Assembly (NCBI RefSeq): GCF_017916365.1
Contig: NZ_JAFMSU010000001.1
Location: 1,426,001-1,490,000, forward strand
Source: Rufibacter roseolus
Lineage (GTDB): Bacteria > Bacteroidota > Bacteroidia > Cytophagales > Hymenobacteraceae
DNA: 64,000 nucleotides
Direction: 5' to 3'
The notes beneath the pieces are model-generated. The model was not told where the DNA came from. It searched no databases and worked only from the letters and a program-made list of their open reading frames with translations. This document shows, piece by piece, positions 48,873 through 57,327 of the stretch (position 1 is its first letter; each line of letters opens with the position of its first letter). The position numbers were made by a program, and so were the translations under genes.

Positions 48873-49040
48873 ATGGTTTTGAGAAAGATTTTTTCCCTTG
48901 GGTTAGTGTGGTGCTTGCTGCTGGGTGCGGTGAGTCCCGCCTGTACGCGCAAGTCCTCGTCCTTGAGCAAGAAAACCAAAAGCTACCAGCGCCACCAGCG
49001 CTCGGGCAAAGGCATACCCTGCCCCACCAAAGATTGCTAA
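48873..49040 (+). CDS. Small lipoprotein with a Cys-rich tail
   Basis: The ATG at 48873 begins a 55-residue protein with a clear signal and lipobox-like end (LLLGAVSPAC, Cys24). The mature part is only about 31 residues: basic (KKTKSYQRHQRSGKG) and ending IPCPTKDC, with Cys50 and Cys55. It has its own -7 element and lies 22 bases before cmk on the same strand. A longer frame from 48633 runs through ade on the other strand and is not credible. I do not know a function. Confidence 0.7.
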   Translation: MVLRKIFSLGLVWCLLLGAVSPACTRKSSSLSKKTKSYQRHQRSGKGIPCPTKDC

Positions 49041-49062
49041 TTTATTCACCTAAGGCACTGGT

Positions 49063-49758
49063 ATGAAGAAGATTGTAGTAGCCCTGGACGGGCACTCTTC
49101 GTGCGGTAAAAGCACTACCGCCAAGCAAGTGGCAAAAGAACTAGGCTACGCTTACATAGACACCGGCGCCATGTATCGGGCCGTTACCCTTTACTTTTTA
49201 GAGCATTACGTAGACCTCACCAACCCCAAGAAGGTGCAGGAAGCGTTAGACAACATCGAAGTAACTTTCCACCGCAACGCCAAATCGGGCCGCAACGAGG
49301 TTTTCCTCAACGGCCTCAACGTAGAGGACGAGATCCGGAAAATGTACATCTCAGACAAGGTGAGTGAGGTGAGCGTATTGCCGGCCGTGCGCCATGCCAT
49401 GGTGGCCGAGCAGAAGAAAATGGGCAAGCGCCGTGGCGTGGTGATGGACGGCCGTGACATTGGAACCGCTGTTTTCCCCGATGCCGAGGTGAAGGTTTTC
49501 ATGACCGCCGATGTGGAGATCAGAGCCCGCCGCCGCCAGCAGGAGTTGTTTGAGAAAAAGCAGATGGTGCCGTTTGACGAGATTGTGGAGAACCTGAAGA
49601 AACGTGACCACATTGACTCTACCCGCGCCGAGAGCCCCCTGAGACGCGCCGAGGATGCACATTTGCTGGATACTTCCTATATTACCATAGATGAGCAGGT
49701 TGACTTCGTGCTGGATTTAGTCGCTTCGGCGCTGCTGCAGAAAGAACTTGCCCAGTAA
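49063..49758 (+). CDS. cmk: Cytidylate kinase
   Basis: CMP kinase phosphorylates CMP and dCMP with ATP. The 231-residue protein has the P-loop GHSSCGKST at residues 10-18, the NMP-binding segment GYAYIDTGAMYRAVTLY and the DGRDIGTAVFPDA block. The LID region IRARRRQQELFEKKQM and the conserved RDHIDSTRAESPLRRAEDA segment are present. The length is normal. It follows the small lipoprotein by 22 bases and precedes ispH by 20 bases, on one strand; a separate ispH promoter lies inside that gap. Confidence 0.96.
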   Translation: MKKIVVALDGHSSCGKSTTAKQVAKELGYAYIDTGAMYRAVTLYFLEHYVDLTNPKKVQEALDNIEVTFHRNAKSGRNEVFLNGLNVEDEIRKMYISDKVSEVSVLPAVRHAMVAEQKKMGKRRGVVMDGRDIGTAVFPDAEVKVFMTADVEIRARRRQQELFEKKQMVPFDEIVENLKKRDHIDSTRAESPLRRAEDAHLLDTSYITIDEQVDFVLDLVASALLQKELAQ

Positions 49759-49767
49759 ACAGTTTGT

Positions 49768-49775
49768 TACCTTTG
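49768..49775 (+). promoter_or_regulatory. ispH -7 element directly before the start codon
   Basis: TACCTTTG matches TAnnTTTG and ends three bases before the ispH ATG at 49779. With the usual distance the transcript would begin at or next to the A of ATG, so the mRNA could be leaderless. Confidence 0.45.
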
Positions 49776-49778
49776 TGT

Positions 49779-50672
49779 ATGAACGTAACCATAGATAAGA
49801 ATTCGGGCTACTGTTTTGGGGTAGAGTTCGCCATCCAGATGGCCGAGGATGAATTGGAAGAAGTATCTGAGCTGTACTGCCTGGGTGACATTGTGCACAA
49901 CAGCATGGAGGTACAGCGTTTGTATAACAAAGGACTGCGCATCATTGACCGCGAGCAGCTGGAGCAACTGCATGACTGCAAAGTCTTGATCAGGGCGCAT
50001 GGCGAGCCGCCGGAGACTTACCAGACCGCTTTGCGCAACAACCTGGAGCTCATTGACGCCTCCTGCCCGGTGGTGCTCAAACTGCAGAACCGTGTGAAGC
50101 ACGCCTATGACTCAGTCAAAGCCCACAACGGCCAGATTGTGCTGTACGGGCAACAGGGACACGCCGAGGTGATCGGCTTGGCCGGCCAGACCGGCAACGA
50201 GGCCATCGTGATCACCACCGAGGAAGACCTGGATAAGCTGGACTACACGCGTCCTATCACGCTTTTCAGCCAGACTACCAAAAGCACCAAAGGCTTCTAT
50301 CGCATGAAAGAGCTCATTGAGGAGCGCGTGGCGGCGGTACGGGCCAACGGGGTAGAGGTGATTGACCTGGATGCCAATGACAGCATCTGCCGCCAAGTGT
50401 CTAACCGTGAGCCGCAATTGGACAAATTCGCGCAGAACCATGATGTGGTGGTATTTGTGAGCGGCAAGAAAAGCTCTAATGGCAAGGCGCTGTACGCTGT
50501 GTGCCAGCGGGTGAACCCCAGAAGCTATTTCGTGGAGAACGCCGAGGAACTGGACATGGACTGGTTTAAAGACGCTAACTCCGTGGGTATCTGCGGGGCT
50601 ACTTCCACGCCTATGTGGCTCATGCAGCAGGTGGCAGATGCCATTCAAGCGCAGCACCCGGTGGCGGTATAA
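49779..50672 (+). CDS. ispH: 4-hydroxy-3-methylbut-2-enyl diphosphate reductase
   Basis: IspH makes IPP and DMAPP in the last step of the MEP isoprenoid pathway, using a [4Fe-4S] cluster. The 297-residue product starts MNVTIDKNSGYCFGVEFAI, with the first cluster Cys. The other two are in IDASCPVVLKLQ and NDSICRQVSNREPQLDK, and the substrate-binding H-x-E motifs are present (YGQQGHAEVIGL). An in-frame TTG at 49764 is rejected because family members begin at the ATG. It ends 76 bases before the DUF502 gene. Confidence 0.96.
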   Translation: MNVTIDKNSGYCFGVEFAIQMAEDELEEVSELYCLGDIVHNSMEVQRLYNKGLRIIDREQLEQLHDCKVLIRAHGEPPETYQTALRNNLELIDASCPVVLKLQNRVKHAYDSVKAHNGQIVLYGQQGHAEVIGLAGQTGNEAIVITTEEDLDKLDYTRPITLFSQTTKSTKGFYRMKELIEERVAAVRANGVEVIDLDANDSICRQVSNREPQLDKFAQNHDVVVFVSGKKSSNGKALYAVCQRVNPRSYFVENAEELDMDWFKDANSVGICGATSTPMWLMQQVADAIQAQHPVAV

Positions 50673-50700
50673 TTCTTAGAACAAAATATTAGAGACTCAG

Positions 50701-50736
50701 TATATTTGAAAGCCCCGGTGACGGGGCTTTTTTACT
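50701..50736 (+). terminator. ispH terminator abutting a TATATTTG element
   Basis: Stem AAAGCCCC-GGTGAC-GGGGCTTT followed by TTTTAC. TATATTTG at 50701-50708 directly precedes it, the same fusion as at 42143. Confidence 0.75.
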
Positions 50737-50748
50737 ATCCTTCTGTTT

Positions 50749-51291
50749 ATGAAAAAATTCTTACGCTATTTTCTGAATGGTTTTCTGATTGTAGCTCCTA
50801 TCTCTCTGACCATCTACATTATTGTGGCCACCATCAATTGGCTGGATGATCTGTTCTACATGAAATACCCAGGCGTGGGCCTGACGCTCATCATCATATT
50901 GGTGACGATAGTAGGGTTTATAGGTTCTCATTTCCTGGTGAAGCCTTTCTTTGTGCTCACCGAGCGCATCATGAGCCGCCTGCCACTGGTGAACATGATC
51001 TACTCATCGCTCAAAGACCTTTTTGATGCGTTTGTGGGCGAGAACCAGAAATTCAACCAACCGGTGCTGGTAAAGATGACGCAGTACAATGATACCTACA
51101 AACTGGGTTTCGTGACGCAGCTTTCCATGGACGCCGTGAACCTGCCCGAGAAAGTAGCCGTCTATTTCCCGCACTCCTACAACTTCTCCGGCGAACTGTT
51201 CCTGGTGGCCCGCGAGAACGTCACCTACCTGGAAATCCCAAGCAGCGAAGTCATGAAGTTTGTGGTATCCGGTGGAGTTTCCAAGCTCTAG
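50749..51291 (+). CDS. DUF502 membrane protein
   Basis: The 180-residue protein has two N-terminal helices (FLIVAPISLTIYIIVATINW and LTLIIILVTIVGFIGSHFLV) separated by a short loop, then a soluble domain. The segment IMSRLPLVNMIYSSLKDLFDAFVGE is the DUF502 core. A strand-rich end (LGFVTQLSMDAVNLPEKVAVYFPHSYNFSGELFLV) completes the domain. The function of the family is unknown. It lies 76 bases after ispH and 13 bases after the ispH terminator, so it may be read from its own promoter. Confidence 0.9.
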   Translation: MKKFLRYFLNGFLIVAPISLTIYIIVATINWLDDLFYMKYPGVGLTLIIILVTIVGFIGSHFLVKPFFVLTERIMSRLPLVNMIYSSLKDLFDAFVGENQKFNQPVLVKMTQYNDTYKLGFVTQLSMDAVNLPEKVAVYFPHSYNFSGELFLVARENVTYLEIPSSEVMKFVVSGGVSKL

Positions 51292-51327
51292 CCTGCGGCT
51301 CAGTAGTCTGTCTGATTTTTACTTCAG

Positions 51328-51423
51328 TTTAAGGGCCGTTTTTGAGGAAGAAGGCTTAAAACAGAAATCAAAGAACCCGCTTCAAGCCTGTTTTCTTAAA
51401 AACAGGCTTGAAGCGGGTTCTTT
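51328..51423 (+). terminator. 25-bp perfect-stem terminator downstream of the DUF502 gene
   Basis: AAAGAACCCGCTTCAAGCC, continuing through TGTTTT, at 51370-51394 is exactly complementary to 51399-51423, leaving a 4-base loop (CTTA), followed by ATTTTAG. An imperfect relative lies just before at 51328-51365. The remaining gap up to 51715 shows no gene; a frame from 51614 merely extends the next gene. Confidence 0.9.
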
Positions 51424-51715
51424 ATTTTAGGGCTTATTAGCTTAATGTGTGCTTCAAGTATACTGGTACCACGGGCAGATTTTCCCCTTGAGGAGCAGTT
51501 GCAATCTTTTTATAACTGTTTTTGCCGCTTCTTTTCTAAAAATGGCCTAAAAACACCGGAGCAGCCCATAAATTTAACCTTCTGTCAGAAGAAAGAGGGA
51601 AAGTCGGGAGGTAATGATATCTTTAGAGGCGCAAATTCTGGAAAAGCAGAATCTGGTGAAATTACTTTTGCCCCGGGTTTGCCTATTGTCGTGTGAATCA
51701 AAAACATATCCCCTG

Positions 51716-54295
51716 ATGAAACATCTTCTTGTTGGTTTACTGAGCCTGATTTCCATTTGCTCCTGCGGACAAACGTCTCCTGCCCAACCCCAGGTAAAGA
51801 CTACCCCAGCGGTAGACACGCAACAACAGCCCCTGAGCCTTACCTGGGAAGTGTTGGAGGAGAAGCATTTGGGTAAAAACCAGACGCTGTCGGTGCTCAC
51901 TTTTAAGAACAGCGGGTCTGTGGCTCTGCCGGCTTCGGGGTGGAGTATCTACTTCCACTGCTCGCCGTCTTTCACGCCTAAAGCCACTGATGCGCCTTTG
52001 AAGGTAGAATCCATCAACGGGGATCTGCTGCGCATGGTGCCCACGGGCAAATTCAAGGAACTGAAACCGGGCGAGACGCAGAAATTTGAGTTTGTGGCGG
52101 CCGGCCAGATTGTGAACGAGTCCCGAGCGCCTCGGGGCTTTTATTTGGTGTGGGACAAAGAGCCTACCAAAGGTTACTCTATCACCAATGCCCAGGTTCT
52201 GAAACCCGCCAAGAACATGGTGGGTTGGATTGAGCCCAAAGACATCTACACCCAGAACAGCAGCATCAAAGATATTCCTGCCGAGCAACTCCCTAAGATT
52301 TTCCCTACGCCGGCGCAGTACAAAGAAACAGACCAAGCCTTTGCTCTGACCTCGGCGGTGCCGGTGGTAGCGGACGGGGCTTTCCAGAACGAGGCCGCTT
52401 TGCTGGCTGCTCACCTGGGCACCATCTTCGGGCAGAAGCCTGAGGTAATAGCCTCCGGCACGGGCAAAGCCATCCGCCTGAAGAAGAAGGCAGGGTTGGG
52501 GAAGGAAGCCTATGAACTGGTAGTGACGCCGCAGGAAATCCTGATCTCGGCCACTACGTCCGCGGGCGCTTTCTACGGCACGCAGTCTCTGAAGACCCTG
52601 TTACCGGCCTCGGCATTGGCCCAGACACAGACCTCGGTTCTGGTCCCCGGGGTGCAGGTGAAAGATGAGCCGAGGTTCGGGCATCGCGCAGTCATGCTGG
52701 ACGTGGCGCGTAATTTCCATAAGAAAGAAGCTGTTTTGAAGGTGCTGGACCTGATGGCCCTGTATAAATTGAACGTGTTCCACTTTCACCTGAACGATGA
52801 CGAAGGCTGGCGTCTAGAGATTCCGGGTTTGCCTGAGTTGACGCAGGTGGGCGGTCGCCGGGGCCATGACCCTAGCGAGAAAAACTTCCTTATGCCCGCT
52901 TATGGCTCTGGTCCCGAGGTAGACAAATCCAGCGGTAGCGGCTTTTACACCCGCGCAGATTTCATCCAGATTCTGAAATACGCCCGCGAAAGGCACATCA
53001 AAGTAATCCCCGAGGTGGAGACGCCCGGCCACGCGCGTGCCGCCATCAAATCCATGGATGCCCGCTACGAGCGGCTGATGAAAGAAGGCAAAACCACCGA
53101 GGCCCAAAAGTACCTGCTCCGTGATTTGAACGATAAATCGGAGTATCGCTCAGTGCAGTACTTCAACGACAACGTCATCAACGTGGCCCTGCCGTCTACC
53201 TACAACTTCCTGGAGAAAGTGACGGATGAGCTGCTGGCCATGTACAAAGAAGCTGGCGCGCCCATCCAGACCATCCACTTCGGGGGCGACGAGGTGCCCA
53301 ATGGCGTGTGGGAGAAATCACCGGAAGTGCAGAAACTGATGACCCAGAACCCCGAGGTGAAGAACGTGGATGACCTGTGGTACTACTTCTTCGGGAAGGT
53401 GAGCAAGATGCTGGAGAAACGGAATCTGTACCTGTCTGGCTGGGAGGAAATAGGGTTAAGCAAGGTGAGAACCAACGGCCGTCTGTCTTACGTAGCCAAC
53501 CCCACGTTTGTGAAAAAGAATTTCCACGTGGATGTCTGGAACAACGTGGGCGCCAACCTGGATCTGCCGTACCGCATGGCCAACGCCGGCTACAAAGTGG
53601 TGCTCACCAACGTGACGCACTTCTACCTGGACCTGGCATACCAGAAAGAATACGATGAAAAGGGTCTGTACTGGGGCGGGTTCCTGGATGTGGACAAACC
53701 CTTCTATTTCAATCCCTTTGATTACATGAAGAGCATACGGGTGAACGAGGATAACAAGCCGCTCACCTCTAGCGCTGCTTTCGCGGGCAAAGAGCAACTC
53801 AAGCCCGCGGCCCGCGCCAACATTGTAGGGCTGCAGGCCCCTTTATGGAGCGAGACCCTCACCTCACCGGACCGTCTGGAGTACATGCTCCTGCCCAAAG
53901 TGCTGGGCTTAGCGGAAAGAGCCTGGGCCCCTGATCCTGCCTGGGCTGCCAACCCTGAGTCAAGTCAGAGCAAAGCGGCCTATGTGCAGGCCTGGTCCCA
54001 GTTTGTGAACGTGCTGGGCAAACGGGAACTGCCCCGCCTCAATTACTACGCCGGCGGATTCGGTTACCGGATTCCTACGGTGGGCGCCACAGTGCAGGAC
54101 GGCAAAGTACTGGCCAACGTGCAGATGCCTGGCCTCATCATCAGGTACACCACAGATGGAGCAGAGCCAAACGCGCAAAGTAAAGTGTATTCCGGACCTG
54201 TTACTGAAAAAGGAACCATAAAACTGGCCGCCTTTGACGTGGCGGGTAGAAGCAGCCGGGTGACCACTGTTGAGAATAAGTCTGGTATGCTCTAA
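51716..54295 (+). CDS. GH20 beta-N-acetylhexosaminidase lipoprotein
   Basis: The enzyme removes terminal N-acetylhexosamines, for example from chitin oligomers or glycans. The 859-residue product has a lipobox (SICSC, Cys near 17) at the ATG at 51716. An N-terminal carbohydrate-binding CHB_HEX-like domain (about 35-160, LTWEVLEEKHLGKNQT) is followed by a GH20b domain (about 180-320) and the catalytic barrel with FHFHLNDDEGWRLEI and the catalytic Asp525-Glu526 pair in GGDEVPNGVWE. A C-terminal CHB_HEX_C-like beta domain ends the protein (RYTTDGAEPNAQSKVYSG). It is probably surface or periplasmic. It stands alone and no SusCD pair adjoins it. Confidence 0.95.
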   Translation: MKHLLVGLLSLISICSCGQTSPAQPQVKTTPAVDTQQQPLSLTWEVLEEKHLGKNQTLSVLTFKNSGSVALPASGWSIYFHCSPSFTPKATDAPLKVESINGDLLRMVPTGKFKELKPGETQKFEFVAAGQIVNESRAPRGFYLVWDKEPTKGYSITNAQVLKPAKNMVGWIEPKDIYTQNSSIKDIPAEQLPKIFPTPAQYKETDQAFALTSAVPVVADGAFQNEAALLAAHLGTIFGQKPEVIASGTGKAIRLKKKAGLGKEAYELVVTPQEILISATTSAGAFYGTQSLKTLLPASALAQTQTSVLVPGVQVKDEPRFGHRAVMLDVARNFHKKEAVLKVLDLMALYKLNVFHFHLNDDEGWRLEIPGLPELTQVGGRRGHDPSEKNFLMPAYGSGPEVDKSSGSGFYTRADFIQILKYARERHIKVIPEVETPGHARAAIKSMDARYERLMKEGKTTEAQKYLLRDLNDKSEYRSVQYFNDNVINVALPSTYNFLEKVTDELLAMYKEAGAPIQTIHFGGDEVPNGVWEKSPEVQKLMTQNPEVKNVDDLWYYFFGKVSKMLEKRNLYLSGWEEIGLSKVRTNGRLSYVANPTFVKKNFHVDVWNNVGANLDLPYRMANAGYKVVLTNVTHFYLDLAYQKEYDEKGLYWGGFLDVDKPFYFNPFDYMKSIRVNEDNKPLTSSAAFAGKEQLKPAARANIVGLQAPLWSETLTSPDRLEYMLLPKVLGLAERAWAPDPAWAANPESSQSKAAYVQAWSQFVNVLGKRELPRLNYYAGGFGYRIPTVGATVQDGKVLANVQMPGLIIRYTTDGAEPNAQSKVYSGPVTEKGTIKLAAFDVAGRSSRVTTVENKSGML

Positions 54296-54343
54296 GCAGA
54301 ACAGGACTAGAAAAGTGAAAACCTTCTTCTAGTTTTTTTATGA

Positions 54344-54381
54344 ATGCGGCTCTCTATAATGGTAGTGAGCCGCATTTTTGT
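54344..54381 (+). terminator. Terminator of the hexosaminidase gene
   Basis: Stem ATGCGGCTC/GAGCCGCAT with a 14-base loop, followed by TTTTGTTTAG. Confidence 0.8.
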
Positions 54382-54424
54382 TTAGATTGTTTTCTCCTGT
54401 TTAAAGCTCTGGTGAGTACTGCTT

Positions 54425-55561
54425 ATGAAAAGGCGTTTCTGGGATAATGATGAAACATATGATTTCAAGCCCCTATATGAGGCTATAAAGAAGTATTACC
54501 CTTTAGGAGCAATCCATGATGCAGAGGATTATCAGGATGATAGCTCAGAATCTATGTTGAGGTATGATACCATCCACAAAGGTGTTTATACGCGCAGCCA
54601 TTATTCAGCAAAATGGAGAGAGTTTAAAAAATACCTGCAGAAAGAAGTCAGTAAGAAAATCAAAACCAACCATTTCCTTTCTGATCCTTGTTTTCAGGGG
54701 AGCCTGTTGCTTGAACAGAAGGGAATAGAGGATTTAAAATGGACAAAAGAGCTGCACTTTTCCATTTGTTTGCTAGGTCCGTTTTACACCATTTTTGGTT
54801 TGGACTCAACAGAAATTTCTTTAGCCCCGGATAGAATGTTCACTGAAGATCAGGAGCCTAGGTGGCAAAGGTTTTCCCGATCGCATGCTGTAACAGTATC
54901 CCCCGTTTTTGAATACAAGGAAGCCTTTTTGCTACTTCAGGAAAAGATTAGCAACTGGTTTGAAGGATATAAGTTTGTTCCTTATCACATCAATATGATA
55001 GAGATAGACGGGCTTGTTACAGAGGTGTATCAAAAGAATAAGAGTCTAACCGGAACCGTGTACAGCGCCTTGTTCAGCTCTTATATAGAATTGGATGCTC
55101 CCATCAGGGGAGACGATAGGTACGGTTATCAGGAGTGGCGGAAACCGGTTAAGCTCACCGATGAAGATATAAGGAAGCAAAAGCAGTTGGAAGCATCTAA
55201 GCTGAAAAGCAAAGAGCAGGCTGACTCAAAAGAAGTTTCATTGCATAAGCTCTGGAGATACAAAGAGCTTATCAGGTTACCGCAACTTACCAGGGCATTT
55301 ATTTCTATACCTACATATTCCCTTCTGGACTTTACAGAGCCCGGTCTTCTTTTGTTCACTACGGAGAAGAACGATATACCCCAGGCAACTAAGTATGAAG
55401 TTGTAGGGGAGGAGATCAGGTTGGCTTCTGTGAATCATTATTGGTTTAAGATTTCCTCTATTTCAGAAAGAGAGTTGAAGTTGATTTTTCATATTGATTT
55501 AGAAGCTGGTGAAAAGAAAATCAAAGGAGACCTGGTGGAGCTTGTGTTTGAGCTGTACTAA
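54425..55561 (+). CDS. Hypothetical protein, AT-richer than its neighbours
   Basis: I do not recognise this 378-residue protein. It is soluble, rich in Lys, Glu, Tyr and Phe, without signal or membrane segment. It uses more AT-ending codons than the GC-rich genes around it, which may mean recent arrival. The N-terminus MKRRFWDNDETYDFKPLYEAIKK is helical. A Lys/Glu-rich helix (about 246-265) separates a first domain from a second one that starts near SLHKLWRYKELIRLPQL. Small immunity or defence proteins can look like this, but nothing in the sequence proves it. The reading frame is long and uninterrupted. Confidence 0.75.
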   Translation: MKRRFWDNDETYDFKPLYEAIKKYYPLGAIHDAEDYQDDSSESMLRYDTIHKGVYTRSHYSAKWREFKKYLQKEVSKKIKTNHFLSDPCFQGSLLLEQKGIEDLKWTKELHFSICLLGPFYTIFGLDSTEISLAPDRMFTEDQEPRWQRFSRSHAVTVSPVFEYKEAFLLLQEKISNWFEGYKFVPYHINMIEIDGLVTEVYQKNKSLTGTVYSALFSSYIELDAPIRGDDRYGYQEWRKPVKLTDEDIRKQKQLEASKLKSKEQADSKEVSLHKLWRYKELIRLPQLTRAFISIPTYSLLDFTEPGLLLFTTEKNDIPQATKYEVVGEEIRLASVNHYWFKISSISERELKLIFHIDLEAGEKKIKGDLVELVFELY

Positions 55562-55760
55562 CCGGCAAGTCTTTGATGCCTTTGATTTTCTTTTCAACAA
55601 ATCGTTTTTAGCCCTTTTTCAGAAAAGCAGTCCTAAAACAGTTTTATGCTCAGCTATCTTCGTAGGGCAATTCTGTAGGTTTTCTATACTCCTTAGTTGC
55701 ATCCGGAAGTATAGGTAATATGGCAGAATACCAAAGCCAAAGACCAGAGACGAAGGGTTA

Positions 55761-56105
55761 TTAGTCGTTGGTTTTCTCCAGGGCTTTCTCCGCTTTTCTG
55801 GCTTGCTTATCGGCCTTCATCCTGTTGCGCTGGGCCTTGCGTTCCATTTTGGCGGCTTGTTTGGCTTCCTTGGCAGCATTGGCGGCGTCTTTCTCTAGCC
55901 GGCTAGCCTCTTTGGCCCGGGCCTTGGCTATTTTGGCTTCGGCCTTGGTTTCCTTCCTTATCTCTGATAACTCGTTCAGGCGCCTTTTGTCATCCAGGGC
56001 TTTCTGCCGCATAGAGTCTTGCTGGGTGCTTTGCGCCGATGCCTGTAAGGAAAATAGCGAGAGGCCGGCGGTGAGTAAAGTGAATAGTAAGAGTTTGGCT
56101 TTCAT
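55761..56105 (-). CDS. Small secreted Ala/Lys-rich coiled-coil protein
   Basis: The 114-residue product has a signal peptide (LLLFTLLTAGLSLFSLQASA) and a mature part that is almost entirely a charged helix rich in Ala, Lys, Arg and Glu (RKETKAEAKIAKARAKEASR and similar). Low complexity makes homology hard to judge. Such proteins occur in many Bacteroidota as orphan exported proteins. It could bind nucleic acid or polyanions through its positive charge, which is inference from composition. It is divergent from the hydrolase at 56515. Confidence 0.75.
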   Translation of the reverse strand: MKAKLLLFTLLTAGLSLFSLQASAQSTQQDSMRQKALDDKRRLNELSEIRKETKAEAKIAKARAKEASRLEKDAANAAKEAKQAAKMERKAQRNRMKADKQARKAEKALEKTND

Positions 56106-56514
56106 ATGGTTATGGTGGTTGGTTCTGCTCTTTTTTACGAATGTTGGTCTAAAAAGGGCGGAAAACCGCTATATATAGATTCAGCTATCAGAAGAAAAGG
56201 TAAGCGCTCTTCCCAGGGGATGCCCCGGTGAAATTAATTCCTCATGCTGTCTGCTTTTGTGTACCTTACCAGATGCTGGAAAATCAAAACTTTTTGGGTC
56301 CTATCGTTTTCGAGGGAGCGACCTTCGGTTTAGGTTGGTGATGAAACGTTCTGCGAACGGATTTGCAGCTTTGAGCGGTAAATCTTTAACAACCCAGCTG
56401 GCCTGAGTGAGTAAAAGTAAAGTTAGCAGAGATTGGGTAGGAGCCTGTTTCTTAGAGTCGCCTTTCCCGGCTGATCTTTCTGCAAATTATAAACCACAGA
56501 CAACCGCTTTTTTT
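56106..56514. other. Gene-free stretch, no repeat recognised
   Basis: I see no convincing gene, palindromic repeat family or clear promoter here. An in-frame extension of the downstream hydrolase to 56407 exists but looks non-coding. Confidence 0.5.
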
Positions 56515-57327
56515 GTGCCGTCCATCAGAATAAAATCATCTAATCTGCATTACCGCATCATGGGTAACGGGCCGAGGGCGCTACTGGCGTTCCATGGCTA
56601 CGGCCAGGAGGGGCATTACTATGATACCATGGCCCGCACCCTGCAGCCCGAGTACCGGGTGTACGCCATTGACCTGTTCTTCCATGGGCAGAGTACCCTG
56701 AGCAAGGCAGACCAGCCGCTCTCCAAGAAAAAGCTGCAGGCATTTATCCAAGCCTTGCTGGAGAAGGAGGACATTGGCCGTTTCTCGGTGATGGCGTTCA
56801 GCATGGGTGGTAAATTCGCGCTTACGGTGCTGGAGAAGTTTCATGACCGCATGCAGGAACTCTACCTCATTGCCCCAGATGGCATCAAAACGCACCTGCT
56901 TTACAGTCTGGCCACGTACCCCGGCTGGATGCAAGGCCTGTTCAAACGCATCGTGCTGCGGCCCACCCGGTTTTTCCAGACCTTGAGTTGGCTGGAGCAG
57001 AAACGGTGGGTAGACTCCGGCCTGGTCAAGTTCGCCAACTGGCAGATGGACTCGCCCCAGAAACGGCTGCGCGTGTACCGCAGCTGGACGGGTTTCAGCA
57101 ATCTCACCTTTGACACGCGCAAGATTGTGCGGCTCCTGAACCAAAGCAACATTGAGGTGAACGTCTTCCTGGGTAAGTATGACCAGATTATCTCCCATAA
57201 AAGGCTGCAGGTGTTCCTGAATGCCCTTAAGCGGCATAACCTGGTGGTACTGCAGACCGGCCATACCAACCTGCTTTACACCGTGGCCACCTGGCTCAGG
57301 AATCACCGTTCAAAGACAGCCAACTGA
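56515..57327 (+). CDS. Alpha/beta hydrolase
   Basis: The product has 270 residues from a GTG at 56515. An in-frame GTG at 56407 would give 306, but the added part resembles leader sequence. The fold marks are the oxyanion segment LLAFHGYGQEG, the strand VYAIDLFFHGQS, the nucleophile elbow AFSMGGK, the acid in FLGKYDQIISHK and the catalytic His in LQTGHTNLLY. It has no signal peptide, so it is cytoplasmic. The large cap region (about 140-210) contains an Arg-rich WMQGLFKRIVLRPTRFFQ helix. The substrate is not known. Confidence 0.85.
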   Translation: MPSIRIKSSNLHYRIMGNGPRALLAFHGYGQEGHYYDTMARTLQPEYRVYAIDLFFHGQSTLSKADQPLSKKKLQAFIQALLEKEDIGRFSVMAFSMGGKFALTVLEKFHDRMQELYLIAPDGIKTHLLYSLATYPGWMQGLFKRIVLRPTRFFQTLSWLEQKRWVDSGLVKFANWQMDSPQKRLRVYRSWTGFSNLTFDTRKIVRLLNQSNIEVNVFLGKYDQIISHKRLQVFLNALKRHNLVVLQTGHTNLLYTVATWLRNHRSKTAN

